Below, piece by piece: positions 16,593 through 24,430 of a stretch of DNA of 64,000 nt; position 1 is the stretch's first letter, and every line of letters starts with the position of its first letter. The stretch comes from Geodermatophilaceae bacterium URHA0031. GTDB lineage: Bacteria > Actinomycetota > Actinomycetes > Mycobacteriales > Geodermatophilaceae. The notes under the pieces are model-generated. The model did no database searches and had not been told where the DNA came from. It worked only from the letters and a program-made list of their open reading frames with translations. Both the position numbers and the translations under genes were made by a program. The stretch spans positions 434,001 through 498,000 of the forward strand of contig JHVP01000003.1 of NCBI GenBank assembly GCA_000620205.1. Reading direction: 5' to 3'.

Positions 16593-18701
16593 GTGACTGC
16601 GCGCCGGACGCCGTCCGGGGCGTCCACCCCGACGACGCGCCGCCCCGACCTCTTCCCTAAGTTCCGTGGAATGGGGTCGTACGGACGTTCTCGATCCGCT
16701 GCACTGCCGCGACTGGGTCTGGCGGTCGTGGTCGCGGGTGTGCTGGTGGCCGCGCTGCTCCTGCCCTGGGTCGCTGGAGGCGGGGTCCTCGCGCGGAACC
16801 TGGCGTCGACGTCCAGCGGGCTGTCGATGCAGCTCGGGGAGTTGACGGGCAACACCCGGGTGCTGGCCGCCGACGGGTCCCTGATCACCGAGTTCTACAC
16901 GGACAACCGCACGCCGGTGACCGGCGACCAGATCGCCGAGGTGATGAAGCAGGCGCAGGTCGACATCGAGGACGCTCGCTTCTACGAGCACAACGGCCTG
17001 GACGTCCAGGGCACCATCCGCGCGCTGGCGCGGAACGTCGCCGCCGGATCGGTCGAGCAGGGCGGCTCCACGTTGACCCAGCAACTGGTCAAGCAGACGC
17101 TGCTGCAGACGGCTGACACCGACGAGGAGCGGCAGGCAGCGACCGAGGAGAGCGTCGGTCGCAAGGTGCGAGAGGCCAGGCTGGCACTGGCCCTGGAACA
17201 GCAGTACTCGAAGGACGACATCCTCACCCAGTACCTGAACACGGTGTACTTCGGGCAGGGCGCCTACGGCGTGCAGGCCGCCGCCCAGCGGTACTTCGGC
17301 GTGGACGCGCGCGACCTCAGCCTGACCCAGGCGGCGACCCTCGCCGGTCTGGTGCAGAGCCCCGCCAACGACGACCCGATCACGCACCCGGACGCGGCGC
17401 GGACCCGCCGGGACGAGGTGCTCACCCGGATGCACCAGCTGGGCCACGTGTCCGATCAGCAGCTGGCCGACGCCACCGCCGCACCCATCGAGGTCGTCGG
17501 CCGACAGCCCCCCAACGGCTGCATCGACGCGACCGTCGGTGGCTACTTCTGCGCCTACCTGTACGACCACCTGACCGGCGCGCTCGGCCTGACCCAGGAC
17601 CAGATCGCCGACGGCGGCCTGACCATCCGCACCACCCTGCGCCCGGACATGCAGGTCGCCGGCGACCAGGCCGTGCTCCGGGCCCTGCCGATGGGTGACC
17701 CGCTGGCCGGCATCTACACCGCCGTCGAACCGGGCACCGGGCACGTGCTGGCCATGAGCACCAACCGTCGCTACGGCTGTGCCGAGCCCGACTGCGAGTC
17801 CGTCGTCCTCAACACCGCGTACGGGCAGGGGTCGGGCTCGACCTACAAGGTCTTCACCGCTGCTGCGGCCCTGGACCGCGGTTACCACGCCGACTTCACC
17901 CTCACCACGAGCAACCCGTACGTCTCGCGCGTCTACCGGGACGGCGACGGGCCCTACGTGGTGCGAGCCTTCGCCGCTGCGGACCAACCGACGCTGACCA
18001 TGGAAGAGGCCCTCTACCGGTCCTCCAACACGTACTTCGTGGCCCTGGAGGACGAGCTGGGCAGCGTCGAAGGGCCGGTGCGCATGGCGGAGCGGATGGG
18101 CATGCACTTCACCGCGTCCTCCGCGGACCAGATCATCGCGGGGAACCGGGGCTCGTTCACCCTCGGTGCCGAGGCGACCAGCCCGCTGGACCTGGCCAGC
18201 GCGTACTCGACCCTCGCCGCCGCCGGCACCCAGTGCGACCCCACCCCGGTGACGCAGGTGCTGGACCGCACCGGCGAGCCGTTGACCGGCGGCGACGGCC
18301 GTCCGGTCGACACCGGTGTCACCTGTCGTCCCGACGCAGTCCCGCGCGCAGTGGCCACCACGCTGGCCCAGATGATGCGGAAGGACGTCGAGCCGGGGTA
18401 TGAGGGGCAGACCGGCACAGCTGCCTTCGTCCCGGGGCATCAGATCGCCGGCAAGACCGGCACCGCCCAGGACGCCTTCTCCATCGCCTTCGGTGGGTTC
18501 ACCCCGCAGTACTCCGCCAGCGTGATGGTGTTCAACCCCAAGCAGAACCAGGACGTCGGCCAGAGCAGCAGCACGGCCGCCAGGATCTGGCACGACGCCA
18601 TGGAGCCGGTCCTGTCCGGGCGGCCGACCGTCCCCTTCCCACCGGCGGACCCCGTGCTGGCGGGCAGCACGACCCCGGCCGGGCCGCCGGCCGGGCCCTG
18701 A
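16593..18701 (+). CDS. Class A penicillin-binding protein (glycosyltransferase/transpeptidase)
   Basis: The protein polymerises lipid II and cross-links peptidoglycan at the outer face of the membrane. After a short cytoplasmic tail and one helix (GLAVVVAGVLVAALLLPWVA), the GT51 domain shows EDARFYEHNGLD (catalytic Glu), GGSTLTQQLVKQ, RKVREARLALALE and LNTVYFGQGAYGVQ. The transpeptidase domain has SGSTYK (catalytic Ser), SSN and KTGTA in order, near residues 412, 475 and 623. The C-terminus is a short Pro/Gly tail. The GTG at 16593 gives 702 aa; an ATG at 16671 would drop 26 residues and is equally possible because neither has a clear ribosome site. Confidence 0.92.
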   Translation: MTARRTPSGASTPTTRRPDLFPKFRGMGSYGRSRSAALPRLGLAVVVAGVLVAALLLPWVAGGGVLARNLASTSSGLSMQLGELTGNTRVLAADGSLITEFYTDNRTPVTGDQIAEVMKQAQVDIEDARFYEHNGLDVQGTIRALARNVAAGSVEQGGSTLTQQLVKQTLLQTADTDEERQAATEESVGRKVREARLALALEQQYSKDDILTQYLNTVYFGQGAYGVQAAAQRYFGVDARDLSLTQAATLAGLVQSPANDDPITHPDAARTRRDEVLTRMHQLGHVSDQQLADATAAPIEVVGRQPPNGCIDATVGGYFCAYLYDHLTGALGLTQDQIADGGLTIRTTLRPDMQVAGDQAVLRALPMGDPLAGIYTAVEPGTGHVLAMSTNRRYGCAEPDCESVVLNTAYGQGSGSTYKVFTAAAALDRGYHADFTLTTSNPYVSRVYRDGDGPYVVRAFAAADQPTLTMEEALYRSSNTYFVALEDELGSVEGPVRMAERMGMHFTASSADQIIAGNRGSFTLGAEATSPLDLASAYSTLAAAGTQCDPTPVTQVLDRTGEPLTGGDGRPVDTGVTCRPDAVPRAVATTLAQMMRKDVEPGYEGQTGTAAFVPGHQIAGKTGTAQDAFSIAFGGFTPQYSASVMVFNPKQNQDVGQSSSTAARIWHDAMEPVLSGRPTVPFPPADPVLAGSTTPAGPPAGP

Positions 18702-18716
18702 CGCCCCGCGTCGGCG

Positions 18717-18872
18717 GTGGCTACCCGGGCGCTGGCGAACGCGGCGCGGATGGTCGTCGAGCAGCCGGCGCTGCTCCAGCTGCGGACGCTGCAGGCGGTC
18801 CAGGCCGGCGGTGCGACAGTCGTGCTGACCACCGGGCCGACCCCCGACCTCGGCGTCCGTCCGGCCGGTTGA
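18717..18872 (+). pseudogene. Relic of an SPFH/band-7 (slipin) gene, C-terminal fragment
   Basis: A 51-residue frame starting 15 bp after the PBP stop reads ALANAARMVVEQPALLQ, then LRTLQAVQAGGATVVLTTGP and ends at TGA 18870-18872. This is the characteristic C-terminal end of slipin/stomatin-like proteins (residues around LQLRTLQ), whose full length is about 250 residues. No SPFH domain is encoded upstream, because the PBP gene occupies that DNA. I read it as the surviving 3' end of a deleted slipin gene. Confidence 0.55.
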
Positions 18873-18920
18873 CCGCGCCGGCGGGTCGTCCTCGGCGGAG
18901 AGCGGCCCGCCGGTGCGGGG

Positions 18921-19316
18921 TCACTCGCGGACGTCGGCGGGCTCGTCCGACATCGGCAGGCCCGCGGCGAGCCAGGCCTCCACGCCGCCCTCCAGGTCCG
19001 TCGCGCGGTGCAACCCAACCTCGCGCAGGGACGCGGCGGCCAGGCTGGAGCTGAAGCCCTGCCGGCAGACCACGACGACCTCGAGGTCGGGGCCGGTCGC
19101 CTCGGGGATGCGCCACGGTGACGTGGGGTCCAGCCGCCACTCGAGCACGGTCCGGTCGATCACCAGCGCGCCGGGGAACTCCCCCTGGGCCCGGCGGTGG
19201 GACTCCGTGCGGGTGTCCACCACGAGTGCGCCGCGGGCCATCGCGGCGCGGAGCCCGGCCGGGGAGAGCCGGCACACGCCGGCCCGGCTGGCGGCCAGCA
19301 CGTCGTCGATGCCCAC
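18921..19316 (-). CDS. Rhodanese-like domain protein
   Basis: A single rhodanese domain of 131 residues: LVVDTRTESHRRAQGEFPGAL, then the active-site loop CRQGFSSS with catalytic Cys84, and the closing VGLHRATDLEGGVEAWLAAGLP typical of sulfurtransferases. It may carry persulfide sulfur for thiolation or redox reactions, but no partner gene is adjacent. The ATG at 19316 fits the family. The gene lies downstream of the transglycosylase terminator and is separated from the slipin relic by 48 bp containing a short GC-rich inverted repeat. Confidence 0.88.
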   Translation of the reverse strand: MGIDDVLAASRAGVCRLSPAGLRAAMARGALVVDTRTESHRRAQGEFPGALVIDRTVLEWRLDPTSPWRIPEATGPDLEVVVVCRQGFSSSLAAASLREVGLHRATDLEGGVEAWLAAGLPMSDEPADVRE

Positions 19317-19330
19317 GGCCGCAGCGTGCC

Positions 19331-19366
19331 CGACGGGGGGTGCGGAGGTCTCCGCACCCCCCGTCG
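19331..19366 (-). terminator. Terminator of the lytic transglycosylase gene
   Basis: A perfect 17-bp stem (19331-19347 with 19350-19366) with a 2-nt apex lies 8 nt beyond the transglycosylase stop on the minus strand, ahead of the rhodanese start. The stem is CG-rich with a run of six G, and no U tract follows. Confidence 0.8.
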
Positions 19367-19374
19367 TCAGTCGG

Positions 19375-19830
19375 TCAGTACCACTTGTGCGACTGCCAGA
19401 AGGCCCAGGCGCCGCAGGGGGTGCCGTAGCGCTTCTTGATGTAGATCAGGCCCGCGTCGATCTGCCGGTACGGGTCCGAAGTCTTGGCGATCCCGGTGCT
19501 GGCCCAGGTCGAGTTGAGGAACTGCGGGATGCCGTAGGCGGTGCTCGACGGGTTCTGCGCCTTGGGGTTCCACCCGCTCTCCTTCTGCCACAGCTGGTTC
19601 AGGCAGGAGGACTGGGCGGTGTTCCCTCCGAGCTTGCCGAGCGCGTAGGACTGGTAGGCCTGCACGCCGGACGCCGCCTGGGCCACCGACTGACCGGCGA
19701 AGGCGAAGGCGACGCAGAGCGCCAGGACGGCGGCGACCCGGTGCAGCGCGGGTCGGACGGCCCGTGGCCGTGCCGTCCCGTCGGCGACCCGGAGGTCGAC
19801 CTGGGGTTCGGGCGAGAGGACGTGGGACAT
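19375..19830 (-). CDS. Secreted lytic transglycosylase-like protein under c-di-AMP riboswitch
   Basis: The 151-residue precursor has a signal peptide (hydrophobic VAAVLALCVAFAFAGQSVAQAA, cleavage probably after AQA near residue 53). The mature part is a small SLT domain: SSCLNQLWQKESGWNPKAQN with the catalytic Glu, then STAYGIPQFLNSTW and DAGLIYIKKRYGTPCGAWAFW. Such secreted muralytic enzymes cleave peptidoglycan glycan strands. The ATG at 19830 has GAGGAG eight nt upstream. A 7-bp hairpin (19861-19877) lies just upstream of the ribosome site, and a c-di-AMP aptamer lies 325 nt upstream, so expression is probably turned off when c-di-AMP is high. Regulation of cell-wall hydrolases by this riboswitch is well known in actinobacteria. 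Confidence 0.9.
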   Translation of the reverse strand: MSHVLSPEPQVDLRVADGTARPRAVRPALHRVAAVLALCVAFAFAGQSVAQAASGVQAYQSYALGKLGGNTAQSSCLNQLWQKESGWNPKAQNPSSTAYGIPQFLNSTWASTGIAKTSDPYRQIDAGLIYIKKRYGTPCGAWAFWQSHKWY

Positions 19831-20154
19831 GGTGGGACTCCTCGACGGTGAGGTGCGGCAGCCGTCCTCGGGACGGCAGCCGGCATCGACCTGCGCGGTC
19901 GACAGGGACACGGGTGCCTGGGGCCGGCCGGGGCTGGACCTGGCGCAGCCACCCGTGCGAGGGGTGTCGACCCGGGCGTGCGGCACCGACGGGCGGCAGC
20001 TCAGTGCCGTCCGGTCAGGTGAGGCCCGGGTACGGGCGACGAGCGATGGCCCCGGCTACGTGCGGGGGCGGGACGCGCGACGCCCGGGTACGTGGTCGCT
20101 CGCGGACTCCGCGAAGACCCGTGGGCGCACGTCTGAGGTGGTTCTCCGTTCTCC

Positions 20155-20286
20155 CATGGCCGCCTACCAGGTCAGCTGACGGGTTCGGGCGGGGAAAGCC
20201 CTACCCACCCCCGAGCGGAGCTCGGCGGCGGGATTCACCCCACAGTGCGGTGGGTCCCCGGCTCGCACATGCGATTCGGCGGCATC
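20155..20286 (-). promoter_or_regulatory. c-di-AMP (ydaO-yuaA) riboswitch aptamer
   Basis: On the minus strand the segment contains the conserved ydaO blocks in order: GCCGAAUC at the 5' end, AGCCGGGGACCCA, GGGGUGAAUC, GGGUAGGGCUUUCCC, GAACCCGUCAGCU and the closing GGUAGGCG, with P1 formed by GCCGCC and GGCGGC. This combination is diagnostic for the c-di-AMP class. It stands in the leader of the secreted transglycosylase gene, whose start is 325 nt downstream; in actinobacteria this riboswitch commonly precedes rpf and cell-wall hydrolase genes, where ligand binding lowers expression. No clear terminator/antiterminator pair can be assigned by eye. Confidence 0.9.
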
Positions 20287-20334
20287 CTGCGCGGGCTCCC
20301 CGGATGAGGAGAGAGGACCCGGCCGGACGCCGAA

Positions 20335-20363
20335 AAGTTAAGGAACTGGGCGGTTCCGCACAA
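20335..20363 (-). promoter_or_regulatory. Candidate promoter for the riboswitch transcript
   Basis: On the minus strand TTGTGC (20363-20358) and TAACTT (20340-20335) are spaced by 17 nt, within an unusually AT-rich pocket (20335-20395). Transcription would begin near 20328, about 45 nt before the aptamer. The region between 20364 and 20679 otherwise holds no gene that I can support. Confidence 0.5.
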
Positions 20364-20679
20364 ATTGAGAGTGCAAATTTAGAGAGACTTGCTGGTCGCC
20401 ACGCGCGTCGTCCGTGCAGCCGGGCGTGTCGCTGTCACCAGCCCCGCCGGGGCGGGCGCCAGCCTAGACACGCCCGGAATCCCACCCTCGTCTTGACGGC
20501 GTGTCGTCACCCGGACCACCCTGGACGGAACCCGCTCCCGGCGGGTGTTGCGCGCCAGCCGTCGCCGGCGACTGGCCTCTCCTCGATCGCTCGCACGAGC
20601 AGGAGCGGACCGCCGCGATGACCACGCGCGCCCTGACGACACACTCCCCGCCGTCTCCCGACCACCGGAGGGATGGGTC

Positions 20680-21027
20680 ATGGCGGTGACGCTCGGCCCG
20701 CCACGCCGGCGGGACGAGGCGTGGGTGAGCCGCGAGGTGCACCGGGCCCGCGCCCTGCTGATCATGGCCGCGATCCACGGTCAGACGGTCCGGTACGGCG
20801 AGCTCAGCCCGTTCGGTCACCTGCACTGGTACGACCGGCAGGTCCTCGGCGGGGTCTTCGACCTGTGCCGGCTGAACGGCGAGCCGGACCTGACGGCCAT
20901 CCTCGCGCCCGCCGGTCAGCCGGCGGAGGACGCGGTCGAGGCGGAGCGCGTCTTCGCCTACTGGCGGGAGGCCCGGCCGGTGCTCCCGTCCGAGCGCCGG
21001 GCCGGACGGGGGGCGGCTCGGATCTGA
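20680..21027 (+). CDS. Conserved-looking hypothetical protein (115 aa)
   Basis: The frame from the ATG at 20680 has GGAGG eight nt upstream. The product starts MAVTLGPPRRRDEAWVSREV and contains a compact middle, LIMAAIHGQTVRYGELSPFG then HLHWYDRQVLGGVFDLCRLNGEPDLTA, with no signal peptide or membrane helix. I do not recognise the family. The ordered aromatic/charged pattern and the good ribosome site argue that it is real. It precedes the SDR gene on the same strand by 110 bp. Confidence 0.6.
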   Translation: MAVTLGPPRRRDEAWVSREVHRARALLIMAAIHGQTVRYGELSPFGHLHWYDRQVLGGVFDLCRLNGEPDLTAILAPAGQPAEDAVEAERVFAYWREARPVLPSERRAGRGAARI

Positions 21028-21137
21028 CTCGCCGGCCGCGCGACGGGTGGCACGGCTCTTCCCGGGTACCCGGCGTCCATGACCATCGGGATCAACGGCT
21101 GCGGCCGGCACCAGCAGACGCACCCGGGAGCGCGCCG

Positions 21138-22217
21138 GTGAGCCCGGGCCGCGGGAAGCAGATGGCCGGTCCCCGGGGTCTGGCCGCCGAGGAGGGGCCG
21201 GGCTCCGAGGACCGGCGGCAGACCGAGCTGACCGTCGCCGTCACCGGCCCGACCGGCACCTTCGGGTCCGGGCTGGTCCCGCTGCTGCAGGCCGACGACC
21301 GGATCACCCGGATCGTCGGGATCGCGCGGCGACCGTTCGACCCGGCCGAACGGGGCTGGACGAAGATGGACTACCGGCGGGGCGACGTCCGCGACCCGGA
21401 CTCGCTGCGGGCGGCCTTCGAGGGCGTCGACGTCGTGGTGCACCTGGCGTTCCTGATCACCGGCACCGCCGGCCGGGAGGCCACCCGCGCGATCAACGTC
21501 GAGGGCACGCTGAACGTCTTCCGCGCGGCGGCGGAGGTGGGGGCACATCGGTTCGTCCACGCCTCGTCGGTCGCCGCCTACGGCTTCCACCGGGACAACC
21601 CGGTCGGCATGACCGAGGACTGGCCGGTGCGCCCGGCGGCGCGGCTGTTCTACGCCCAGGAGAAGGCCGAGCTCGAGCAGCGGCTGGGCGAGGAGGCGGC
21701 GTCCCACCCCGACCTGGCGCTGTTCCTGCTGCGGCCGTCCCTGGTGGTGGGGCCCCACTCGCTGGGCGCCAAGGACCTGCTGCCCGGCCGGCTCGCCCCG
21801 CTGGGGCGGCTGCTGGCGGACGCGGCCAACCGGCGCTTGCCGATCCCGGTCCCGGTCGTGGTGGCCGACCTCCCGCTGCAGGTGGTGCACCAGGACGACG
21901 TGGGCCAGGCGCTGATGCGCTGCGTGCTCGGCTCCGGGCCGCCCGGGGCCTACAACATCGCCGGCGATGGCGTGCTGAGCACGGCCGACGTGGCCCGGGA
22001 GTACGGGGCGATCGCGCTGCCGGTGCCGGGCGGGCCGGCCCAGCTGACCGCGCGGGTGGTTTCCCGGCTGCCGTTCCTGCCTGCCGCGGCGGAGTGGGTC
22101 GAGGCCGCCAGCCACCCGGCGATCATGGACACCACCAAGGCGAAGGAGCAGCTGGGGTGGCGGCCGCGCCACTCCGGGCGGGAGGCGCTGCGCTCGATGC
22201 TGGAGCGCACCGGCTGA
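21138..22217 (+). CDS. NAD-dependent epimerase/dehydratase (extended SDR)
   Basis: The 359-residue protein has a Rossmann entry TGPTGTFGSGLVPLL, an acidic-end strand DYRRGDVRDPDSL, VVVHLAFLITG, SSVAAYG and the catalytic pair YAQEK (Tyr-x3-Lys), then a sugar-nucleotide-epimerase-like C-terminal half with HQDDVGQALMRCV and DTTKAKEQLGWRPRHSGREAL. This is the NAD-dependent epimerase/dehydratase group of extended SDRs; the substrate cannot be predicted. The GTG at 21138 follows GGGAG by about eight nt; an ATG at 21162 is a weaker alternative. About 20 non-conserved residues precede the Rossmann fold. Confidence 0.85.
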   Translation: MSPGRGKQMAGPRGLAAEEGPGSEDRRQTELTVAVTGPTGTFGSGLVPLLQADDRITRIVGIARRPFDPAERGWTKMDYRRGDVRDPDSLRAAFEGVDVVVHLAFLITGTAGREATRAINVEGTLNVFRAAAEVGAHRFVHASSVAAYGFHRDNPVGMTEDWPVRPAARLFYAQEKAELEQRLGEEAASHPDLALFLLRPSLVVGPHSLGAKDLLPGRLAPLGRLLADAANRRLPIPVPVVVADLPLQVVHQDDVGQALMRCVLGSGPPGAYNIAGDGVLSTADVAREYGAIALPVPGGPAQLTARVVSRLPFLPAAAEWVEAASHPAIMDTTKAKEQLGWRPRHSGREALRSMLERTG

Positions 22218-22246
22218 GCCGGGGGGCGACACCCCGTCGAACCGGG

Positions 22247-22687
22247 TCAGCTGAGCTGCTCGGACAACGCGACGATGATCCCCGCGGGGCCGCGGACGTA
22301 GCAGAGCCGGTAGCTGTCCTGGTACTGCACCACGTCTCCGACGAGGTGCGCGCCGTGGGCGCGCAGGCCGGCGACGGTGGCGTCGAGGTCGTCGACGGCG
22401 AACATGATGCTGCGCAGGCCGAGCGTGTTGCCCAGGGGGTTCGCCGGCTCGGCGCTGACCGCCTGCGGGGTGTGGAACGTCGTCAGCTCGAGCCGGCCGT
22501 GACCGTCCGGGGTGCGCAGCATCGCGATGTCGACCCGGACACCGTCGAGCCCGTTGAGGCGGTCCACCTCCGGTCCCTCGATGGGCGCCTCGCCCTCGAT
22601 CTCCATGCCGAGCTCGACGAAGAACGCCTTGGCGGCCTCGAGGTCCTCGACGACGACGCTGACGTGGTCCAGCCGCTGGATCGTCAT
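22247..22687 (-). CDS. VOC-family (glyoxalase-like) protein
   Basis: Two beta-alpha-beta-beta-beta modules in 146 residues mark a vicinal oxygen chelate protein: LDHVSVVVEDLEAAKAFFVELGM, LELTTFHTP, LRSIMFAVDDLDATVAGLRAHGAHLVG and YRLCYVRGPAGIIVALSEQL. The metal-ligand positions appear as His near residue 8, Glu near 69 and Glu near 143. Function could be an isomerase, dioxygenase or resistance protein; none can be chosen. AGGAGG precedes the ATG at 22687 by eight nt. Confidence 0.85.
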   Translation of the reverse strand: MTIQRLDHVSVVVEDLEAAKAFFVELGMEIEGEAPIEGPEVDRLNGLDGVRVDIAMLRTPDGHGRLELTTFHTPQAVSAEPANPLGNTLGLRSIMFAVDDLDATVAGLRAHGAHLVGDVVQYQDSYRLCYVRGPAGIIVALSEQLS

Positions 22688-22888
22688 GGTGGTCCTCCTT
22701 CGTCGCCCGGGATGTCGAGGTCACTGACGTCCCCGGGACGGAGCCGGCGCCGCGTTCTCGACAACGCAGACCGTGCCGCGTCACGTCGGCGTGCGGAGCA
22801 ACCAGCAGCATCCCGATCGTCGCGGCCCTGCGCGGTTGGCGGGTCTCACGTCGTTCGCGCGGTGAGTTCTGCAGGTCTGTGCAGTCTG

Positions 22889-22960
22889 TGGGCGCGGAGG
22901 GGTTCGAACCCCCGACCACTCGCTTGTAAGGCGAGCGCTCTACCGCTGAGCTACGCGCCC
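22889..22960 (-). tRNA. tRNA-Val (anticodon TAC)
   Basis: On the minus strand the gene has a GGGCGCG acceptor strand pairing with CGCGCCC, D-arm GCTCAGCGGTAGAGC, anticodon stem CTCGC/GCGAG with loop CTTACAA (anticodon TAC, codon GTA) and T-arm GGGGGTTCGAACCCC. The discriminator base is A; CCA is not encoded. Confidence 0.95.
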
Positions 22961-22995
22961 GTGCGACCGAGGCCCGGAGCCCCGGCCGCGGAGGG

Positions 22996-23460
22996 CTAGG
23001 CGGCAGCGAGCTGGCTGACCGCGTCCTTCCAGCCGGACTGCACCCGCGCGTCGCCGGGCTGGTTGACCTCGGCGAAGGCGACCGTGCCCTCGGCGTCGAC
23101 CAGGAAGGTCCCGCGCAGGGCCATGCCGGCCTTGTCGTTGAACACGCCGTAGGCCTGGGCGACGGCACCGTGCGGCCAGAAGTCCGACAGCAGCGGGAAG
23201 TCGAACCCCTCCTGCGTCTTGAACGCCTTGAGGGAGAACGTCGGGTCGGTGGAGATCGCCACCACCTGCACGCCGGCCTCGGTGTACGTGGCCAGCTCGT
23301 CGCGCAGCTGGCACAGCTCACCGGTGCAGATGCCGGAGAAGGCGAAGGGGTAGAAGACCACCAGGACCGGGGCTCCCCGCAGCTCGGCGAGGGAGACGAC
23401 CTGCCGGTCCTGGTCAGGGAGGCTGAAGTCGGGCGCGGTGTCACCGACGGAGATGCTCAT
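22996..23460 (-). CDS. ahpE: Peroxiredoxin AhpE
   Basis: The 154-residue peroxiredoxin has PDFSLPDQDR, YPFAFSGICTGELCQLRD with peroxidatic Cys45 and a second Cys at 50, then FPLLSDFWPHGAVAQAYGVFND and RGTFLVDAEG. These strings are nearly those of M. tuberculosis AhpE, a 1-Cys peroxiredoxin reduced by mycothiol/mycoredoxin; the Cys50 here raises the possibility of an intramolecular disulfide. It reduces peroxides and peroxynitrite in the cytoplasm. The ATG at 23460 begins at the family N-terminus. AhpE, DUF3052 and aceE are neighbours in mycobacteria too (Rv2238c, Rv2239c, Rv2241). Confidence 0.92.
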   Translation of the reverse strand: MSISVGDTAPDFSLPDQDRQVVSLAELRGAPVLVVFYPFAFSGICTGELCQLRDELATYTEAGVQVVAISTDPTFSLKAFKTQEGFDFPLLSDFWPHGAVAQAYGVFNDKAGMALRGTFLVDAEGTVAFAEVNQPGDARVQSGWKDAVSQLAAA

Positions 23461-23486
23461 GCCCCCATGCTGCCGCACCGAGGTGA

Positions 23487-23627
23487 GGTGCCGGAACGGC
23501 CCCCTGGCGACGTGCTGGAACGGCCCCCTCGCAGGGGCCCACCGCGAGCGTGGTGACGTGCTGGAGCGGCCCCCGTCCAGAGGCTCGTCCCGAGCGTGCG
23601 AGGGATGAGGGGGACGGGGGTCCTTCG
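23487..23627 (-). repeat. Stop-codon-adjacent hairpin repeat, compound copy
   Basis: Between DUF3052 and ahpE the plus strand holds three copies of GGAACGGCCCCC-like sequence (about 23491, 23517 and 23564) and a 9-bp inverted repeat CCCCCGTCC (23570-23578) / GGACGGGGG (23612-23620) with a 33-nt loop. On the minus strand the unit begins exactly at the DUF3052 stop: TGACGAAGGACCCC. The loop contains CTCGCACGCTCGGGACGAG. The same design recurs at 34322-34372 and 35678-35728, and the stop-proximal part at 37357-37371, so this is a dispersed family at gene 3' ends that probably also ends transcription. Confidence 0.65.
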
Positions 23628-24053
23628 TCAGCGACGGGAGCGGGCGGCCTTCGGGGTGACCAGCCGGATCCCGGACCAGTCCTTGGCCGCGGAGATGCTC
23701 GACGTCTGCTGCAGCCCCGCGGTGGGGGCCGCCTCGGTGACGTCACCCGGCTCGACGTGACCGGGGCGCCCGGACTTGGGCACGAGCAGCCAGACGACGC
23801 CGTCCTCGGCGAGCGAGGCGATGGAGTCGACGAGGGCGTCGATCAGGTCGCCGTCCTCCTCGCGCCACCACAGCAGGACGACGTCGGCCACCTCGTCGGA
23901 GTCCTCGTCGACCATCTCGCCGCCGGACAGCTCGACGACCGAGTCGCGCAGGTCCTCGTCGGCGTCCTCGTCCCAGCCGAGCTCCTGCACGACCATCCCC
24001 GGCTTGATCCCCAGCCGGGCAGCCATGCTGGTGCTCCCCGAGTCGACGCTCAT
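23628..24053 (-). CDS. DUF3052 family protein
   Basis: A 141-residue acidic cytoplasmic protein with the DUF3052 pattern: [65 protein letters not shown] and a closing [20 protein letters not shown]. It is actinobacteria-specific (Rv2239c-like) and of unknown function. It is encoded divergently from aceE, a pairing kept in mycobacteria, which hints at a link to central carbon metabolism, but that is inference. The ATG at 24053 matches the usual start; a dispersed hairpin repeat begins at its stop codon. Confidence 0.9.
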   Translation of the reverse strand: MSVDSGSTSMAARLGIKPGMVVQELGWDEDADEDLRDSVVELSGGEMVDEDSDEVADVVLLWWREEDGDLIDALVDSIASLAEDGVVWLLVPKSGRPGHVEPGDVTEAAPTAGLQQTSSISAAKDWSGIRLVTPKAARSRR

Positions 24054-24430
24054 CCCTGCTCGTCCTCCGTGTGCTCGACGTCCCGGTCCGTGCCGGGTGC
24101 TCTGGTGTGCGGTGTCCGGTGCCTCGTGGCGGTGTGCTGCGAGGCGGCGTTCCTGGAGGGATCGTGCCCTGTCCCGGGCCGTCGTGCCTGGCCGGGACCC
24201 CTCATCGGCCCACACCGACCCCCTCCGCACCGGTGCTGAGAGACCGCCGGTGCGTCGTCCCCGTCCCCGGGGTGCGCCGCTCCGGGGCCACCGTTGGAGC
24301 GGAGCGTAGGGCATCAGGGGGCAGGCGCAAGGCCCGAAGGCCAGTCTCCGGCCGCGCCGTCGTCCCGCCCCTCGGGACCTCCAGCGGGCCAGGAGTGACG
24401 CCGACCGCTCCGACAGGAGACGATGGGGGC
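24054..24430. other. Divergent intergenic region between DUF3052 and aceE
   Basis: 377 bp with no convincing ORF. It must contain the promoters for both genes. A GCACCGG/CCGGTGC inverted repeat (about 24226-24252) and a G-rich patch near 24305-24335 are visible, but I cannot assign -35/-10 boxes with confidence. A GGAGA purine tract 10 nt before the ATG serves as the aceE ribosome site. Confidence 0.5.

Noticed and set aside
20361-20385. CIRCE/HrcA-like half-site (TTTGCACTC) upstream of the riboswitch promoter
   Set aside because: Only one half resembles CIRCE and no GAGTGCTAA partner at the right spacing is present.
19764-20621. Plus-strand frame of 285 codons over the riboswitch
   Set aside because: Arg/Pro/Gly-rich product without start signals; it crosses the conserved aptamer on the other strand.
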